Assembly: GCF_001294205.1 (NCBI RefSeq)
Contig: NZ_LAQT01000006.1
Span: forward strand, 62,001 to 126,000
Source of the DNA: Amantichitinum ursilacus
GTDB lineage: Bacteria; Pseudomonadota; Gammaproteobacteria; Burkholderiales; Chitinibacteraceae
Length of the DNA: 64,000 bases
Direction: 5' to 3'
The notes under the pieces were generated by a model that searched no databases, was not told where the DNA came from, and saw only the letters and a list, made by a program, of their open reading frames with translations. The number at the start of each line of letters is the position of its first letter. Position 1 is the stretch's first letter. Both the position numbers and the translations under genes were made by a program. This document shows positions 1 through 10,767 of the stretch, one piece after another.

Positions 1-744
1 GCGGCCGGCCAGCAGCGGCGCGAGCGTCTTCAGCGGGTTGGTCAGGATGTTGGCCACCACCACGTCATATTCGCGATGCGGTGCGGCGTCGGGCAGATAG
101 AAATCAACCTGTACGCCGTTTTGCTCTGCGTTTTGACGCGAGGCGATCATCGCTTGCGCGTCGATATCCACGCCATCGGTCGCGCCCGCGCCCAGCTTGC
201 GCGCGGCAATCGCCAGGATGCCGGAGCCGCAACCGTAATCCAGCACGGTTTCGCCGCCAACAATATTGCGATCCAGCCATTTCAGGCACAAACGTGTGGT
301 GGGGTGGCTGCCGGTGCCAAAGGCCAGACCGGGGTCGAGCGCGATATTGATGGCATTGCCGGACGGCGCTTCGTGCCACGTGGGCGTAATCCACAGCCGA
401 TCAGAGATGCGGATCGGGTCGAATTGCGATTGTGTCAGGCGCACCCAATCCTGTTCTTCTACCGTGGACACGGTAAATTTCGGCTGGGCCAGTCCGATGG
501 CGTTGGCGGCTGCGGCCACGATGAATTCGGGCGCGATGCCTTCATCAAACAGGGCCACCACCACGCTGTGATCCCACATCTGATCCACCGGCTCGCCCGG
601 TTCGCCAAAAATCGGCTTCTCGTCGGCGGTGCCGGCGGTGGCGTCTTCGATCGAGACGGCCAGCGCGCTCAGATCGAACAAGGCGTCAGACAATGCTTCG
701 GCACGGTTGGAATCAGTTTCAATACGAAGTTCTTGCCAAGGCAT
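1..744 (-). CDS. prmA: Ribosomal protein L11 methyltransferase PrmA (3' end cut by window)
   Basis: SAM-dependent methyltransferase expected to methylate ribosomal protein L11 in the cytoplasm. The first 248 codons are present and run in frame off the left edge; the family is usually about 290-300 residues, so roughly 45 are missing. The start ATG at 744 has a GAGG ribosome site just upstream. The N-terminus MPWQELRIETD is typical of the family. The SAM motif VLDYGCGSGILAIAARKLGA is followed by a VDIDAQA acidic loop and by VVANILTNPL, which matches the N-[IP]-L-type motif of PrmA. The gene sits downstream of accC but behind a strong terminator, so it probably has its own promoter in 745-840. 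Confidence 0.95.
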   Translation of the reverse strand, partial: MPWQELRIETDSNRAEALSDALFDLSALAVSIEDATAGTADEKPIFGEPGEPVDQMWDHSVVVALFDEGIAPEFIVAAAANAIGLAQPKFTVSTVEEQDWVRLTQSQFDPIRISDRLWITPTWHEAPSGNAINIALDPGLAFGTGSHPTTRLCLKWLDRNIVGGETVLDYGCGSGILAIAARKLGAGATDGVDIDAQAMIASRQNAEQNGVQVDFYLPDAAPHREYDVVVANILTNPLKTLAPLLAGR

Positions 745-842
745 GTGCAACCTCAGAGCCAAATAACCATTCTCGCATCGCAGCAATACTTAAGAAAAGC
801 ATGACGTTAGATGCAGTTGCGGATGTCGCAGCAAATGGGAAA

Positions 843-876
843 TAGAAAAAACAAAACGGGGCCTCAAGGCCCCGTT
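843..876 (-). terminator. Rho-independent terminator of accC
   Basis: A perfect 9-bp stem (855-863 with 868-876) has a four-base loop and, read on the minus strand, is followed by a T-rich tract (854 down to 843). It lies just after the accC stop codon and should end the aroQ-accB-accC transcript before prmA. Confidence 0.85.
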
Positions 877-896
877 GCGATGAACCACCGGCGCGC

Positions 897-2276
897 TTAT
901 GCGTTCTGGGCGGTTTGCGCCTCAACCAGCGCGCGGATTTCCGGCATCTTGTGCTCCAGGTAATGGATGCTGGTGCCGCCTTTGATAAATTCGGCGTCGA
1001 GCAACAATTGCTGGTGCAGCGGGATGTTGGTGTGGATGCCTTGCACCACCGTTTCTGACAGCGCAATGCGCATGCGTGCCATGGCCTGCTCGCGCGTATC
1101 GCCATAAGTGATGATCTTGCCGATCATCGAGTCATAGTTGGGCGGCACAAAATAGCCTTGATACACGTGCGAATCCACGCGTACGCCAGGGCCACCGGGT
1201 GCATGGTAGCTGGTGATGCGGCCCGGGCTCGGTACGAACTTGAGCGGGTCTTCGGCGTTGATCCGGCATTCCATGGCGTGGCCTTTGAGCTTGACGTCCT
1301 TCTGCGTGTAACGCAGTTGTTCGCCCGCAGCCACACGGATCTGTTCCTGCACGATATCGATGCCGGTAATCAGTTCGGTGACCGGATGTTCCACCTGCAC
1401 GCGCGTGTTCATTTCAATGAAATAGAACTCGCCGTTTTCAAACAGGAACTCAAAGGTGCCCGCACCGCGATAACCAATCTTGCGGCACGCTTCAGCGCAG
1501 GCTTCGCCCACGCGTTTGCGTTGCGCATCGGTAATGCCCGGCGCCGGTGCTTCTTCGATCACTTTCTGGTGACGACGCTGCATCGAGCAATCGCGCTCGC
1601 CCAGATAGATGGCGTGACCATGTTGGTCGGCCAGTACCTGGATTTCGATATGCCGCGGGTTTTGCAGGAATTTCTCCATGTAAACCACGGGGTTACCGAA
1701 CGCGGATTGCGCTTCGCTCTTGGTCATCTCCACCGAGCGCAGCAATTCTTCTTCAGCATGCACCACGCGCATACCGCGGCCACCACCGCCGCCAGCGGCT
1801 TTGATGATGACGGGGTAACCGACTTCGCGGCCCAGCTTGAGCACCGAGGCGTCGTCGTCGGGCAGCGCGCCGTCCGAACCCGGCACGCACGGTACGCCGG
1901 CAGCCTTCATCGCGTTTTTGGCCGAAACCTTGTCGCCCATCAGGCGAATCGATTCCGGGGTCGGGCCGATAAAGACAAAGCCCGACTCTTCCACGCGTTG
2001 AGCAAAGTCGGCGTTTTCAGACAGAAAACCATAGCCGGGGTGGATCGCTTCGGCTTCGGTCACTTCGGCCGCGGCGATCAGCGACGGAATATTCAGATAG
2101 CTTTGCGCCGACGGGTTCGGCCCGATGCAGACCGATTCATCGGCCAGCTTGACATACTTGGCTTCGCGGTCGATCTCGGAATGCACGACCACGGTCTTGA
2201 TGCCCATTTCACGGCAGGCGCGCAGCACGCGCAGCGCAATTTCGCCGCGATTGGCGATCAAAATCTTATTAAACAT
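897..2276 (-). CDS. accC: Biotin carboxylase subunit of acetyl-CoA carboxylase
   Basis: 459 residues, close to the ~450 of the family. It carboxylates the biotin on AccB using ATP and bicarbonate, the first half-reaction of fatty acid synthesis. It starts [17 protein letters not shown], the standard biotin carboxylase N-terminus. The glycine-rich ATP-grasp loop [10 protein letters not shown] lies near residues 160-170. [12 protein letters not shown] and [14 protein letters not shown] are the conserved catalytic and metal-binding stretches. It lies 79 bases after accB in the same direction, the common proteobacterial accB-accC arrangement, and ends in a strong terminator. Confidence 0.98.
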   Translation of the reverse strand: MFNKILIANRGEIALRVLRACREMGIKTVVVHSEIDREAKYVKLADESVCIGPNPSAQSYLNIPSLIAAAEVTEAEAIHPGYGFLSENADFAQRVEESGFVFIGPTPESIRLMGDKVSAKNAMKAAGVPCVPGSDGALPDDDASVLKLGREVGYPVIIKAAGGGGGRGMRVVHAEEELLRSVEMTKSEAQSAFGNPVVYMEKFLQNPRHIEIQVLADQHGHAIYLGERDCSMQRRHQKVIEEAPAPGITDAQRKRVGEACAEACRKIGYRGAGTFEFLFENGEFYFIEMNTRVQVEHPVTELITGIDIVQEQIRVAAGEQLRYTQKDVKLKGHAMECRINAEDPLKFVPSPGRITSYHAPGGPGVRVDSHVYQGYFVPPNYDSMIGKIITYGDTREQAMARMRIALSETVVQGIHTNIPLHQQLLLDAEFIKGGTSIHYLEHKMPEIRALVEAQTAQNA

Positions 2277-2355
2277 GGCTCAACTCCGTGAGACGTGAGG
2301 GTCTGGCGCGGGATGCCGGCGTCTGCCTTGCACCTCATGCCTCACACTCACAGAA

Positions 2356-2811
2356 TTACCCGATGACAAACAGCGGTTCGCCAAATTCAACCGGCTGGCC
2401 GTTCTCAACCAGGATGGCTTTGATCACACCGCTGGTTTCGGCTTCGATTTCGTTGAGCAGTTTCATCGCTTCGATGATGCACAGCGTATCGCCGACATTC
2501 ACTTGCTGGCCGATCTCGACAAAGTTTTTGGCACCAGGGCTCGGTGCGCGATAGTACGTGCCCACCATCGGCGATTTAACGACGGTGCCTTCCAGTGCGG
2601 GCGCAGCGGCCGGCAAGGTGGCAACCGGCGCCGCGATGGCGGCGGCGGGCTGTTGCATTAACTGCGGTGCGGCTGATGCGATGTACGTCGGTTGTACCGA
2701 CTGGGTAACGCGTGTGATGCGTACTTTTTCTTCGCCCTCGGTCACTTCGAGTTCGGCGATGCCCGACTCTTCAACGAGGTCGATCAGCTTTTTGAGTTTG
2801 CGCAAGTCCAT
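2356..2811 (-). CDS. accB: Biotin carboxyl carrier protein
   Basis: 151 residues. It carries the biotin that AccC carboxylates. The start is the ATG at 2811 ([17 protein letters not shown]), nine bases after a GAAGGG ribosome site; an in-frame TTG three codons upstream would put the site too close. An Ala/Pro-rich linker (about 45-75) leads to a C-terminal biotinyl domain. The biotinylation motif is EAMKL with the modified lysine at about 117; most family members have EAMKM, so Met to Leu after the lysine is a mild variant. It sits between aroQ and accC in one operon. Confidence 0.97.
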   Translation of the reverse strand: MDLRKLKKLIDLVEESGIAELEVTEGEEKVRITRVTQSVQPTYIASAAPQLMQQPAAAIAAPVATLPAAAPALEGTVVKSPMVGTYYRAPSPGAKNFVEIGQQVNVGDTLCIIEAMKLLNEIEAETSGVIKAILVENGQPVEFGEPLFVIG

Positions 2812-2865
2812 TGATGGCAACCCTTCTTTGATTTAGAACGTGTTTTGGAATGAAGCGACGCCGTC

Positions 2866-3321
2866 TCAGGGCGTCTTGACGGGCTGGGACAAGACGAAGG
2901 CCAGAGCGTATTCATAGCCCCGGGCGCCCAGACCACAGATCACGCCGACGGCGAGATCAGAAAAGAACGAGTGATGCCGGAACGCTTCCCGCGCATGCAC
3001 ATTGGATAAATGCACTTCAACAAACGGTTTTTTCACAGCAGCCAGCGCATCGCGCAGGGCGACACTGGTGTGGGTATAGGCTGCCGGATTGATGATGATG
3101 TAATCTGTGCCGTCGTCCAGCGTGGCGTGGATGCGTTCGATCAGCTCGAATTCGCGGTTGGACTGAAGCGCCTCCAGGGTAGCCCCTGCGGCTTGAGCTT
3201 GTTCGCTCAGGCGGGCATTGATGCTGGCCAGTGTGTCCGCACCGTAATGTTGCGGTTCACGCACGCCCAGCAGGTTGAGGTTGGGGCCGTGCAAAACCAG
3301 TACTTTACGGCTGTGCGTCAT
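2866..3321 (-). CDS. aroQ: Type II 3-dehydroquinate dehydratase
   Basis: 151 residues. It dehydrates 3-dehydroquinate to 3-dehydroshikimate in the shikimate pathway. Motifs seen: [11 protein letters not shown] at the N-terminus, REPQHYG (the flexible-loop Arg/Tyr), [17 protein letters not shown] and [12 protein letters not shown] with the catalytic histidine. The ATG at 3321 is chosen because GGGGAG lies directly upstream and the family begins just before VLHGPN; an ATG ten codons earlier (3351) has no ribosome site. It is first in the aroQ-accB-accC cluster, a frequent proteobacterial order, and is divergent from queA. Confidence 0.96.
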   Translation of the reverse strand: MTHSRKVLVLHGPNLNLLGVREPQHYGADTLASINARLSEQAQAAGATLEALQSNREFELIERIHATLDDGTDYIIINPAAYTHTSVALRDALAAVKKPFVEVHLSNVHAREAFRHHSFFSDLAVGVICGLGARGYEYALAFVLSQPVKTP

Positions 3322-3527
3322 GGTCTCCCCGGATCGAGTGTTCCCTGTCATCGGCGGGAGTTTGCCGAGGCGACCCCACCTTGTCTAGTAAATTCGGCGA
3401 AATTACCGGCATTTTCGCGCTAAAACGCTCGTTTGAAAGCGTGTTTGAATCAACACCGGCGCGGGCTGCGCGCGGGTGACGCTGGTATACTCGCGCCATT
3501 TGAAAATTGCTGGATTAGAAGCACCTT

Positions 3528-4553
3528 ATGCAGTTATCTGACTTTGATTACCACTTGCCCGAGCATCTGATCGCGCAATTTCCCCCTGAAGTGCGCGGCG
3601 GCAGCCGCTTGTTGCATGTGGCCGGCGCCACACTCGAAGACCGCATGTTCGCGGATCTTCCGCACTATCTAAGGGCAGGCGATGTGCTGGTGTTTAACGA
3701 CACGCGCGTGATCAAGGCGCGTTTGTTTGGCCAGAAAGAGAGCGGCGGCCAGGTTGAGGCGCTGGTGGAGCGCGTGCTCGACACCCATCGCGCGCTGGCG
3801 CATATCCGCGCTTCCAAGTCGCCCAAGCCGGGCAGTCGCATCATCTTTAATGGCGATCATGCCGCCACGATGGTGGAGCGCCAGGGCGAACTGTTCTTGC
3901 TGCAGTTCGAAGAAGATACGCCGGTGCTGGATATTCTGGAGCAAGCAGGCCAGTTGCCACTGCCGCCCTATATTACGCACGTGCCCGATGATGAAGACGC
4001 CAAGCGTTATCAGACCGTATACGCGCGCGACCCCGGCGCGGTGGCGGCGCCCACTGCGGGTCTGCACTTTACCGATGACTTGCTGGCGCGCCTGCGCGAA
4101 ATGGGCGTGCATACGGCGTTTTTGACGCTGCATGTGGGCGCGGGCACCTTTCAGCCGGTGCGGGTGGAAAACCTGGCCGAGCATAAAATGCACCACGAGC
4201 GCTATACGATCGCGCCCGAAACCGTCGCTCTATTAAAACGCGTGCGCGAGGCGGGCGGCCGCATCATCGCGGTGGGCACCACCTCGCTACGTGCGCTGGA
4301 GGCCGCCAGTCAGCATGAATTTCTGGGCGAGCCGCAAGGCGATACCGATATTTTCATCACGCCGGGCTATCAGTTTCGCGTGGTGGACCGGTTGGTCACC
4401 AACTTCCATCTGCCCAAATCCACACTATTAATGCTGGTGGCCGCGTTTGCCGGCTTTGATACGATGCGCGCCGCGTATGCGCATGCGGTGGCGGCGGAAT
4501 ATCGTTTCTTTAGTTATGGCGATGCGATGTTGCTGGAAAAGCAAAGCCACTGA
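3528..4553 (+). CDS. queA: S-adenosylmethionine:tRNA ribosyltransferase-isomerase
   Basis: 341 residues, a normal QueA length. It transfers and isomerises the ribosyl group of SAM onto preQ1 in tRNA, making epoxyqueuosine in position 34. Recognisable stretches are [19 protein letters not shown] at the start, [38 protein letters not shown] and [10 protein letters not shown]. It begins the classic queA-tgt-yajC-secD-secF series; tgt follows after 78 bases. The 206-base divergent gap with aroQ must hold its promoter. Confidence 0.98.
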   Translation: MQLSDFDYHLPEHLIAQFPPEVRGGSRLLHVAGATLEDRMFADLPHYLRAGDVLVFNDTRVIKARLFGQKESGGQVEALVERVLDTHRALAHIRASKSPKPGSRIIFNGDHAATMVERQGELFLLQFEEDTPVLDILEQAGQLPLPPYITHVPDDEDAKRYQTVYARDPGAVAAPTAGLHFTDDLLARLREMGVHTAFLTLHVGAGTFQPVRVENLAEHKMHHERYTIAPETVALLKRVREAGGRIIAVGTTSLRALEAASQHEFLGEPQGDTDIFITPGYQFRVVDRLVTNFHLPKSTLLMLVAAFAGFDTMRAAYAHAVAAEYRFFSYGDAMLLEKQSH

Positions 4554-4580
4554 ACGCGCTTATATATGTAGTTCTTGTAA

Positions 4581-5765
<1,185 letters not shown>

Positions 5766-5958
5766 CCCCGCAAGCCGGCGCGGGCAGGGAACTGTTTGAT
5801 TGCAGCAAGCGTCTGACACGCGCCGCTTGTCCGGCCCCCGGTGCACCATTCCTGATACGGGCGGCTACCCGTGATGGATTTACCTCAGGTCGCGGGCTAG
5901 AATGGGCGGCTTTCGCGTACCGCTTTATTTAATTTACAAATACGGAAGACTCACCACT

Positions 5959-6303
5959 ATGTCGTTTTCGCTGATTCCTAGCGCGTTTGCCGCTGACGCA
6001 GCCGCTGCACCTGCTGGCCCCCTGGGCAGCCTGATGTCGTTCCTGCCGATGATCGTGATCTTCGTGCTGTTCTATTTTCTGTTGATCCGTCCGCAGCAAA
6101 AACGCGCTAAAGAAACCCAAGCCATGCTGCAAGCACTGCAAAAGGGTGAAGAAGTGGTAACCACGGGTGGTCTGGTTGGCCGTATCACCAAAACGACCGA
6201 ACAGTTTCTGACCATCGAACTGGCTGACGGTGTTGAAGTGCTGGTCCAGCGCGGTGCGATTTCGCAGCGCCTGGAAAAAGGCACCATCAAAAACAACAAA
6301 TAA
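5959..6303 (+). CDS. yajC: Preprotein translocase subunit YajC
   Basis: 114 residues. It is a small inner-membrane accessory protein that associates with SecDF. After a short Ala-rich N-terminus there is one transmembrane helix (about 27-45, LMSFLPMIVIFVLFYFLLIR) followed at once by the family signature RPQQKRAKE. The soluble tail has the usual EEVVTTGGLVGRI stretch. The start is ATG 5959 (MSFSLIPS); an in-frame ATG at 5902 would add 19 residues not expected for the family. It precedes secD and secF. Confidence 0.96.
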   Translation: MSFSLIPSAFAADAAAAPAGPLGSLMSFLPMIVIFVLFYFLLIRPQQKRAKETQAMLQALQKGEEVVTTGGLVGRITKTTEQFLTIELADGVEVLVQRGAISQRLEKGTIKNNK

Positions 6304-6315
6304 GTAACCCCGATG

Positions 6316-6336
6316 AGCGGCAGCAAGACTGCCGCT
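6316..6336 (+). other. Stem-loop between yajC and secD
   Basis: A perfect 8-bp stem (6316-6323 with 6329-6336) with a CAAGA loop fills most of the 52-base yajC-secD gap. There is no T-run after it, so it more likely tunes mRNA stability or partial termination than ends transcription. Confidence 0.5.
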
Positions 6337-6355
6337 TGTCTTACCGGCTCTGAAC

Positions 6356-8179
6356 ATGAACCGTTATCCGTTGTGGAAATATTTTGTGATCGTGGTCTCC
6401 CTGGTGGTGGCCGCGCTCTATACCCTGCCTAACCTGTTTGGCGAAAGCCCGGCCGTGCAGATCTCGACCGCGCGCTCTTCGGCCAAGGTGGATGACGCAT
6501 TGCAGGCGCGCGCGCTTGCCGCCATCAAACAGGTGGGCCTGACTCCCGATGCCACGCTGGCGGACGCTAACTCGGTCAAGTTCCGTTTCAAGGACACCGA
6601 CGCCCAGCTGAAAGCCAAAGATGCGGTACAAGCTGCATTGGGTGACGATTATTCAGTGGCGTTGAACCTGCTGCCGCAAACGCCGCAGTGGCTGATTTCG
6701 CTGCACGCCAAGCCGATGTCGCTGGGCCTGGACTTGCGTGGTGGCGTGCACTTCCTGCTGGAAGTGGACATGAACGCGGCGCTGAGCAAACAGCTGGATA
6801 AAACAGCGGGCGATATCAAGCGCGAATTGCGCGATCGCAAAATCCGTTACGGCAAGATTGCCCGCGTGCGTGATTCGGTGGTGGTGCAACTGCGTGACGC
6901 GCAAACCGTGGATGATGCAGCCAACGCGCTGCGCACCGCGCTGCCGACGCTGGCGCTGGAACAATCCAAAGCTGCCGACAACTACACGGTGACGGTGACT
7001 TTCACCCCGCAAGGCTTGCAACAGCTGAAGTCTGACGCGGTGAAACAGAACATCACCACGCTGCACAACCGGGTTAACGAACTGGGCGTTAGCGAGCCGG
7101 TGATCCAGCAGCAGGGCGAAGGCCGCATTGTGGTCGAACTGCCCGGCGTGCAGGACACCGCCAAGGCCAAGGATATTCTGGGCCGTACCGCCACGCTGGA
7201 AGTGCGCATGGTGGATAGCGACCCCAACCATATCGACGCGGCGCTGAAGGGCAACCCGCCTGAAGGCACCGAGCTGATGCCGGAACAAGGCAGCCGTGGT
7301 AGCGGCGTGTTGCTGGTGAAGAAAGACGTAGAGCTGACCGGCGATAACATCAACGACGCGCAAGCCGGTTTTGATGATCATAGCCAGCCCGCAGTGCACT
7401 TGAATCTGGATTCGGCGGGTTCTTCAATCTTCGGCACGCTGACCCGCGAAAACGTGGGCAAGCGCATGGCGATGATTCTGGTGGAGAAGGGCAAGGGCGA
7501 AGTCGTTACCGCTCCGACCATCAACAGCGAAATTACCGGCGGCCGCGTGCAGATTTCGGGCGCGATGACCTCGCAAGAAGCCAATGATACCGCGCTGTTG
7601 CTGCGCGCCGGCTCGCTGGCGGCGCCGATGAACATCATCGAAGAACGCACGATTGGCCCGAGCCTGGGTAAAGACAATATCGAGAAGGGCTTCCACTCGA
7701 CGCTGTACGGCTTCCTGGCGGTGGCCGTGTTCATGATGGTGTACTACCGCGTGTTTGGTGTGGTGTCGGCCGTGTCGCTGGCTTGCAACCTGTTGTTCTT
7801 GCTGGCCTTGTTGTCGATGCTGGGCGTAAGCCTGACCCTGCCAGGTATTGCAGCCATTGCGCTGACGCTGGGTATGGCCATCGACTCGAACGTGCTGATC
7901 AACGAGCGCGTGCGTGAAGAAATGCGCAATGGCATGACGCCGCACATGTCGATCCAGAACGGCTACGCCCACGCGTTTGCCACCATTCTGGATTCGAATG
8001 TGACTACCTTGATCGCCGGTCTGGCGTTGCTGATTTTCGGCTCGGGTGCGGTGCGCGGTTTTGCCTGGGTGCATTGCATCGGCATCGTGACCTCCATGTA
8101 CAGCGCCGTGTTTGTTTCGCGCGGCCTGATCAATCTGATTTACGGCTATCGCCGCCGTTTGTCCTCGCTGGCCGTGTAA
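6356..8179 (+). CDS. secD: Protein translocase subunit SecD
   Basis: 607 residues. SecD is an RND-type inner-membrane protein that with SecF uses the proton-motive force to help pull proteins through SecYEG. There is an N-terminal membrane helix (about 8-25), a large periplasmic region opening with the conserved LGLDLRGGVHFLLEVDM, then a C-terminal five-helix block with LTLGMAIDSNVLINERVREE, the conserved RND core. secF follows 16 bases later, indicating co-translation. Confidence 0.98.
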   Translation: MNRYPLWKYFVIVVSLVVAALYTLPNLFGESPAVQISTARSSAKVDDALQARALAAIKQVGLTPDATLADANSVKFRFKDTDAQLKAKDAVQAALGDDYSVALNLLPQTPQWLISLHAKPMSLGLDLRGGVHFLLEVDMNAALSKQLDKTAGDIKRELRDRKIRYGKIARVRDSVVVQLRDAQTVDDAANALRTALPTLALEQSKAADNYTVTVTFTPQGLQQLKSDAVKQNITTLHNRVNELGVSEPVIQQQGEGRIVVELPGVQDTAKAKDILGRTATLEVRMVDSDPNHIDAALKGNPPEGTELMPEQGSRGSGVLLVKKDVELTGDNINDAQAGFDDHSQPAVHLNLDSAGSSIFGTLTRENVGKRMAMILVEKGKGEVVTAPTINSEITGGRVQISGAMTSQEANDTALLLRAGSLAAPMNIIEERTIGPSLGKDNIEKGFHSTLYGFLAVAVFMMVYYRVFGVVSAVSLACNLLFLLALLSMLGVSLTLPGIAAIALTLGMAIDSNVLINERVREEMRNGMTPHMSIQNGYAHAFATILDSNVTTLIAGLALLIFGSGAVRGFAWVHCIGIVTSMYSAVFVSRGLINLIYGYRRRLSSLAV

Positions 8180-8195
8180 GCGAGGGGAGCTGAAA

Positions 8196-9134
8196 ATGAT
8201 CGAGTTCTTTCATGTAAAACGCGATATCCCGTTTATGAGCTATGGCAAGCTCACCACGGCGATTTCGCTGGTCACCTTTCTGGTGGCGGTGGTGTTCCTG
8301 GGCTACAAGGGCCTGAATTTTGGTGTGGAATTCACCGGCGGTACGGTGATGGAGCTGCAATATGGCCAAAGCGCGGATCTGAATCAGATTCGTGATTCGG
8401 TCAGCGCCATGAAGTATGGCGACCCGCAGGTCCAAGCTCTGGGCACTACGCGTGACGTCATGGTGCGTTTGCCCGCCACCAAGCTCCACACCGCAGCGCA
8501 GATTTCCGACGCCGTGCTGGCCACGCTGAAGAAAGATCGCCCCGATGTGCAAATGCGCCGCGTCGAGTTTATCGGCCCGTCGGTGGGCGACGAACTGGTG
8601 TCGCACGGTATTACCGCGCTGGTGCTGGTGTGCGTAGGTATCGTTGCCTACCTGGCAGTGCGCTTTGAATGGCGCTTTGCGGTGTCGGCCATTCTGGCCA
8701 ACATGCATGACGTGGTCATCATCTTGGGCTTCTTTGCGTTCTTCCAGTGGGAATTTACGCTGACCGTACTGGCCGCAGTGCTGGCGGTTCTGGGTTACTC
8801 AGTTAATGAATCGGTGGTGGTGTTTGACCGGATTCGTGAGAACTTCCGCAAGCCCCAAATGCGCGGGCGCGAAGTCCCGCAGATTATCGATAACGCGATT
8901 ACCGCCACCATGAGCCGGACCATCATCACCCACGGTTCGACTGAAGTGATGGTGCTTTCCATGCTCGTTTTTGGAGGCCCTGCATTACATGGGTTTGCCA
9001 CGGCGCTTACAATTGGTATTCTGTTCGGTATCTATTCGTCAGTGCTCGTTGCGTCGCCGCTTCTGCTGATGTTTGGGGTAACGCGCGAAAACATGATCAA
9101 ACCGGTCAAGGTGAAACAAGAAGCCGTGGTCTGA
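8196..9134 (+). CDS. secF: Protein translocase subunit SecF
   Basis: 312 residues, partner of SecD in the inner membrane. Visible features are an N-terminal helix (about 19-37), GLNFGVEFTGGTVMEL as the SecF counterpart of the SecD motif, and the C-terminal membrane block containing LGYSVNESVVVFDRIREN. The gene closes the queA-tgt-yajC-secD-secF series. A perfect-stem terminator follows at 9200-9227. Confidence 0.98.
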   Translation: MIEFFHVKRDIPFMSYGKLTTAISLVTFLVAVVFLGYKGLNFGVEFTGGTVMELQYGQSADLNQIRDSVSAMKYGDPQVQALGTTRDVMVRLPATKLHTAAQISDAVLATLKKDRPDVQMRRVEFIGPSVGDELVSHGITALVLVCVGIVAYLAVRFEWRFAVSAILANMHDVVIILGFFAFFQWEFTLTVLAAVLAVLGYSVNESVVVFDRIRENFRKPQMRGREVPQIIDNAITATMSRTIITHGSTEVMVLSMLVFGGPALHGFATALTIGILFGIYSSVLVASPLLLMFGVTRENMIKPVKVKQEAVV

Positions 9135-9199
9135 TTTTTGCTCTGCAACATTTGTCGCCAGGTCTGTACTAAGGATCGGCAGGCAAATAGATGTTACCG

Positions 9200-9227
9200 A
9201 CGCCGGCGGCCATCGCCGGCGTTTTTT
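9200..9227 (+). terminator. Rho-independent terminator after secF
   Basis: A perfect 9-bp GC-rich stem (9200-9208 with 9214-9222), five-base loop and a run of six T. It separates the sec genes from the DedA-bio operon, which starts at 9248. Confidence 0.92.
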
Positions 9228-9247
9228 ACGTCATTACGGAGTCAACC

Positions 9248-9883
9248 ATGGAATTCAACCCCATCGACGTCTTTATGCATCTCGACGTTTATCTGGCCCA
9301 ACTGGTGCAGCAATATGGCACGGGCGTTTATGCACTGCTGTTCGGCGTTATCTTTTGTGAAACCGGTCTGGTGGTGCTGCCGTTTCTGCCGGGCGATTCT
9401 TTGTTGTTTGTAGGCGGGGCCGTGGCGGCACTCGGTGGCATGGACCCGTTTGCCCTGTCTGCCACTTTGATGGCGGCAGCGATCCTGGGCGATAGCACCA
9501 ACTATCTGATCGGACGTCTGCTAGGCGAAAAGCTGTTCAGCAATCCCAAATCGAAAATCTTTCGCCGCGATTACCTTGATCGCACCCACGAGTTTTACGA
9601 ACGCCATGGCGGCAAAACCGTTACGCTGGCCCGCTTTGTGCCCATCGTGCGCACCTTCGCGCCGTTTGTGGCAGGCGTGGGCCATATGAATTACTTCCGC
9701 TTCCTGATGTTTAGCGTGCTGGGCACGGTGGCATGGGTGGGCGGGCTGGTGGCGCTGGGGTATTTCTTCGGCAACATCACGTTTATCAAGCAGAATCTGT
9801 CCATCATGATCATCTGCATCGTGGCACTGTCTTTTGTGCCGATGATGCTGCAGGTAGCACGTCATAAATTAGGTAAGGCATGA
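9248..9883 (+). CDS. DedA-family inner-membrane protein
   Basis: 211 residues. DedA proteins are polytopic inner-membrane proteins linked to lipid carrier flipping and membrane homeostasis; the exact substrate of this one cannot be told. The hallmark stretches are FCETGLVVLPFLPGDSLLF, GDSTNYLIGRLLG and ARFVPIVRTFAPFVAGVGHM, giving the Glu, Asp and Arg residues conserved in the family. The start ATG at 9248 follows GGAG; an upstream in-frame ATG at 9191 is inside the secF terminator and is rejected. The stop overlaps the bioC start (ATGA), so translation is coupled to the biotin genes. Confidence 0.93.
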   Translation: MEFNPIDVFMHLDVYLAQLVQQYGTGVYALLFGVIFCETGLVVLPFLPGDSLLFVGGAVAALGGMDPFALSATLMAAAILGDSTNYLIGRLLGEKLFSNPKSKIFRRDYLDRTHEFYERHGGKTVTLARFVPIVRTFAPFVAGVGHMNYFRFLMFSVLGTVAWVGGLVALGYFFGNITFIKQNLSIMIICIVALSFVPMMLQVARHKLGKA

Positions 9884-10767
9884 CCGAAGCGTTTTACACC
9901 GACAAGACCGCAGTCCGCGCTGCATTTGATAAAGCCGCCACCACATATGATGCGGCGGCTTTTCTGCAGCGCGAAATCGCCCAGCGCATGGGCGAGCGTT
10001 TGCAATATATCCGCGTGCAACCGGAACGCGTGCTGGATGCGGGCTGTGGCACCGGCTATGCCAGCGCCATGCTGCGCGAGCGTTATCCACAAAGCCGTTT
10101 GTTGGAACTGGATCTGGCACCCGGCATGCTACGAGTGGCGCGCGATCAGCGTAGTGGCCTGAAGGCGCTGTTTGACCGGCGCAAACCGCTGCAACTGTGC
10201 GGCGATATCGAGGCATTGCCGCTCGCTACTGGGTCGGTAGACCTGATCTGGTCCAACCTGGCGCTGCAGTGGTGCAATACGCCGGATGCGGCTTTCAAAG
10301 AATTCTTGCGCGTGCTCAAGCCGGGCGGGCTGTTGATGTTTTCGACGCTGGGCCCCGATACGCTGAAAGAACTGCGCGCTGCGTTTGCCGATGTCGATGG
10401 CGCCACCCACGTTAATCACTTTATCGATATGCATGATCTGGGTGACGCACTGGTCAACAGCGGCTTTGCGACGCCGGTGATGGATATGGAATACATCACC
10501 TTGACCTATCCTGAACTGAAACCTTTGTTGGCTGATCTGAAAGGCATTGGGGCGCAAAACGCCACGCTGGGGCGGCGCAATGGCCTGATGGGCAAATCGA
10601 CGTGGCAGCGCATGGTGGCCTCGTATGAACGTTTTCGTCGGGATGGCGAACTGCCAGCCACCTATGAAGTGGTCTATGGTCACGCATGGAAGCCGGAAAC
10701 AGCACCTGCGCAAAAGCGCGCCGATGGCAGCCAGGTGATTGAATTCCGCCCGCGAGGGCAGGCTTGA
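9880..10767 (+). CDS. bioC: Malonyl-[acyl-carrier protein] O-methyltransferase
   Basis: 295 residues. BioC methylates malonyl-ACP so that the fatty acid machinery can build the pimeloyl chain of biotin. The SAM motif VLDAGCGTGYASAML lies near residue 50, with LIWSNLALQW and LRVLKPGGLLMFSTLGPDTL as BioC-typical middle stretches. N-terminal VRAAFDKAATTYDAAAFLQREIA is strongly BioC-like. The gene overlaps the DedA gene by four bases and the bioD start by one base. The bioA/B/F/H genes are not in this window. Confidence 0.95.
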   Translation: MTEAFYTDKTAVRAAFDKAATTYDAAAFLQREIAQRMGERLQYIRVQPERVLDAGCGTGYASAMLRERYPQSRLLELDLAPGMLRVARDQRSGLKALFDRRKPLQLCGDIEALPLATGSVDLIWSNLALQWCNTPDAAFKEFLRVLKPGGLLMFSTLGPDTLKELRAAFADVDGATHVNHFIDMHDLGDALVNSGFATPVMDMEYITLTYPELKPLLADLKGIGAQNATLGRRNGLMGKSTWQRMVASYERFRRDGELPATYEVVYGHAWKPETAPAQKRADGSQVIEFRPRGQA